From Bacteroidales bacterium (GTDB lineage: Bacteria; Bacteroidota; Bacteroidia; Bacteroidales; UBA932), in contig JAFUFP010000041.1 of NCBI GenBank assembly GCA_017469845.1, forward strand, positions 62,001-126,000: a stretch of 64,000 bases of DNA. The letters are read 5' to 3'. The translations under genes were made by a program, and so were the position numbers. Under the pieces are notes generated by a model that was given only the letters and a program-made list of their open reading frames with translations, was not told where the DNA came from and searched no databases. Below, piece after piece: positions 62,363 to 64,000 of the stretch. Within the stretch, counting starts at the first letter, position 1. Each line of letters starts with the position of its first letter.

Positions 62363-62401
62363 GAACGGATTTCCGGGGCGGCGTTTCGGTCGGACATTAA
62401 G

Positions 62402-62433
62402 AAAACGGGATGGCTTCCACCACCCCGTTTTTT
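62402..62433 (+). terminator. Terminator of the PD40/SPOR gene
   Basis: AAAACGGG-A-TGG pairs with CCA-C-CCCGTTTT around CTTCCA, followed by TTTTTT. The remaining ~95 nt to floA show nothing clear. Confidence 0.85.
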
Positions 62434-62528
62434 GGTAAAAATATGTATCCGAAAGTTATCTTTAAAACGGATGTTAATTTAACCCTTGTGAAATTATATC
62501 CCGTCCGCTTTTGACAAACTTTTGATTA

Positions 62529-63479
62529 TTACTGCTTTGCTATGTTGTCTCTCATCTCGGTGTCAGCCTGGATGTTTTTCATCCTGTAGTAGTCCATGAT
62601 ACCGAGATTTCCGGAGCGGAAGGCCTCCGCCATAGCGAGAGGAACCTGAGCTTCGGCTTCAATAACCTTCGCTCTTGCCTCCTGTGCCTTGGCTTTCATT
62701 TCCTGCTCAAGAGCAACAGCCATCGCCCTTCTTTCCTCGGCGCGGGCCTGGGCTATATTCTTGTCGGCATCAGCCTGGTCCATCTGGAGGACAGCTCCGA
62801 TGTTCTTTCCGATATCGATGTCCGCGATATCAATTGAGAGAATCTCGAATGCGGTGCCGGCGTCAAGTCCTTTCTTGAGGACCACCTTTGAAATGGATTC
62901 GGGCATTTCCAGAACTTCAGCGTGGCTTTCAGCGGAACCGATGGAGGATACGATACCTTCACCTACTCTCGCAAGAACCGTTTCTTCTCCTGCACCTCCG
63001 ACGAGCTGGTTGATGTTTGCCCTCACGGTAACCCTGGCTTTGCATATAAGCTGTATACCGTTCTTTGCAACCGCTGTAACAGGAGGGGTGTTGATGACCT
63101 TTGGATTGACTGACATCTGGACAGCCTCGAAGACATCCCTACCGGCCAGATCGATTCCGGCAGCGGTTTTGAAGTCAAGCGGAATGTTCGCCTTGTCCGC
63201 CGAGATCAGGGCATTCACGACTTTTGGAACGTTTCCTTTGGCGAGATAGTGGGCTTCCAGTTCATTTGCCTTCAGTGTCAGACCGGCTTTTGTTCCGGTA
63301 ATGAGGGCGATTACGATGGTTTTGGGGTTGACACCTCTCCAGCGCATGAGAACGAGCTGGATCAGAGATACGCGCACTCCCGAGAGAATCGCCTGGAACC
63401 AAAGGGCAACAGGGAAGAACCACAGGAGTATAACCAGGCCTATGATTATTATTCCGGCCCAAATCAGTATACCTTCCAT
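62529..63479 (-). CDS. floA: Flotillin-like protein FloA (UPF0365)
   Basis: 316 residues, full length. An N-terminal membrane hairpin ([28 protein letters not shown]) is followed by the SPFH domain (~45-200, [33 protein letters not shown]) and an Ala/Glu-rich coiled-coil with [25 protein letters not shown] near the C-terminus. It forms membrane microdomains in other bacteria. It lies 42 nt behind nfeD, its usual partner. Confidence 0.95.
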   Translation of the reverse strand: MEGILIWAGIIIIGLVILLWFFPVALWFQAILSGVRVSLIQLVLMRWRGVNPKTIVIALITGTKAGLTLKANELEAHYLAKGNVPKVVNALISADKANIPLDFKTAAGIDLAGRDVFEAVQMSVNPKVINTPPVTAVAKNGIQLICKARVTVRANINQLVGGAGEETVLARVGEGIVSSIGSAESHAEVLEMPESISKVVLKKGLDAGTAFEILSIDIADIDIGKNIGAVLQMDQADADKNIAQARAEERRAMAVALEQEMKAKAQEARAKVIEAEAQVPLAMAEAFRSGNLGIMDYYRMKNIQADTEMRDNIAKQ

Positions 63480-63521
63480 ATAAGAAATATTAGTGGTTAA
63501 TAATTCAGAGAGATTGTAAGG

Positions 63522-63980
63522 CTACGCTTTCTTTACGAATACCTTGTTTTCCTCAACCCTTTCAACGATGATGTCGGAGCCGGAATCGATCATCCCTTCA
63601 ACTGAAGTGACTTCGACGGTTTTGTCTCCGATGCGTGCGGATCCCATCGGGGCGAGGCGGGTAACGGCCTTTCCTTCCTGTCCTACAGTGAATTCATTCG
63701 CCTTCGGTTCTTTGGATCCGATGACCGTATTGAGTTCAAACTTTTTCCATGTCTTGTCCCTCATCAGGAAACAAAGAAGACCCACGACCAGCAGTATGTT
63801 GACGGCTGTCACGATTATGCCCGCAGCTACACTGATGGAAAAAGCAAAGAAGCAGGAGGCGACCAGAGCCGCTATTCCGAGGAAACCGGCGACACCGATT
63901 CCGGGAATCAGGAAGACTTCTGCAAGAAGCAGGAGGATGCCGGTAAGTACAAGAAGAATGATAAGTCCCATAATTAACAA
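63522..63980 (-). CDS. NfeD-family membrane protein, partner of FloA
   Basis: 152 residues from MLIMGLIILLVLTGILLLLAEVF (an ATG at residue 4 is an alternative). Three to four membrane helices (~1-75) are followed by a soluble OB fold (~85-152: GQEGKAVTRLAPMGSARIGDKTVEVTSVEGMIDSGSDIIVERVEENKVFVKKA). There is no ClpP-like protease domain, so this is the short NfeD1b type. The upstream region lies outside the window, so earlier operon members cannot be excluded. Confidence 0.92.
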   Translation of the reverse strand: MLIMGLIILLVLTGILLLLAEVFLIPGIGVAGFLGIAALVASCFFAFSISVAAGIIVTAVNILLVVGLLCFLMRDKTWKKFELNTVIGSKEPKANEFTVGQEGKAVTRLAPMGSARIGDKTVEVTSVEGMIDSGSDIIVERVEENKVFVKKA

Positions 63981-64000
63981 TCAGGTGTTGTTATATGAAG

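Overview
The window is a contiguous piece of a Bacteroidales (phylum Bacteroidota) chromosome, probably from an uncultured anaerobic lineage. The evidence is the gene content: fused SecDF, FrdAB of the Bacteroides type, the glycyl-tRNA synthetase homodimer type, short IorA, CoaX, SPOR/PD40 and TPR lipoproteins. Promoters also fit the Bacteroidota primary sigma consensus TTTG-N19-21-TAnnTTTG, and many genes carry a TAnnTTTG box (TATATTTG, TAATTTTG, TATTTTTG and similar) a short distance upstream. No tRNA, rRNA, CRISPR array or prophage is visible; the only mobile element is one IS110-family insertion.

Layout. 0-7 kb: the 3' end of a transglutaminase-like gene, a tricorn-type protease, and a leftward peroxide-stress operon (glutathione peroxidase, OhrR-type MarR regulator, PDZ aspartyl protease). 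6.9-8.75 kb: an IS110-family element whose left non-coding end folds into a candidate 174-nt bridge RNA. 8.8-15.4 kb: a bacterioferritin-like protein with most iron ligands lost, ksgA and aspS with back-to-back promoters, a CpXC protein, galK and ychF. 15.5-25.1 kb: a leftward envelope/DNA-repair block (mfd, coaX, a beta-barrel protein, a TPR protein, lptC, a PpiD-like foldase). 25.1-25.4 kb: an AT-rich intergenic stretch with several DnaA-box-like sequences. 25.4-40.1 kb: ruvB, an Ntn-hydrolase, frdAB, hflX, a TonB protein, ybeY-mnmG, ruvA, sufS-sufE-DUF59-folK and glyS. Three parS-like 16-mers lie at 34.7-36.8 kb (two perfect, one with a single change), so this part of the chromosome is probably close to the replication origin. 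40.1-44 kb: a membrane-spanning TPR regulator, a probable small RNA with its own promoter and terminator, a DUF4923-like protein and a ThiL-like protein without its metal-binding residues. 44.2-50.8 kb: a six-gene rightward operon (iorA, iorB, aminotransferase, two paaK paralogues, double-ACT protein) that reads as an aromatic amino-acid to aryl-acetate pathway. 51-64 kb: a secreted EEP-family phosphodiesterase, a beta-lactamase-family lipoprotein, dnaE, secDF, a PD40/SPOR envelope protein, and nfeD-floA.

How the parts work together. Most genes are housekeeping. The accessory biology lies in the IS110 element with its RNA, the aryl-pyruvate operon, the peroxide operon, the probable orphan sRNA, and the segregation/replication sites spread among ordinary genes. 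Gene boundaries are well supported. Promoter, terminator and RNA calls rest on motif and pairing inspection by eye. The bridge-RNA guide assignments, IS ends and origin call are inferences.
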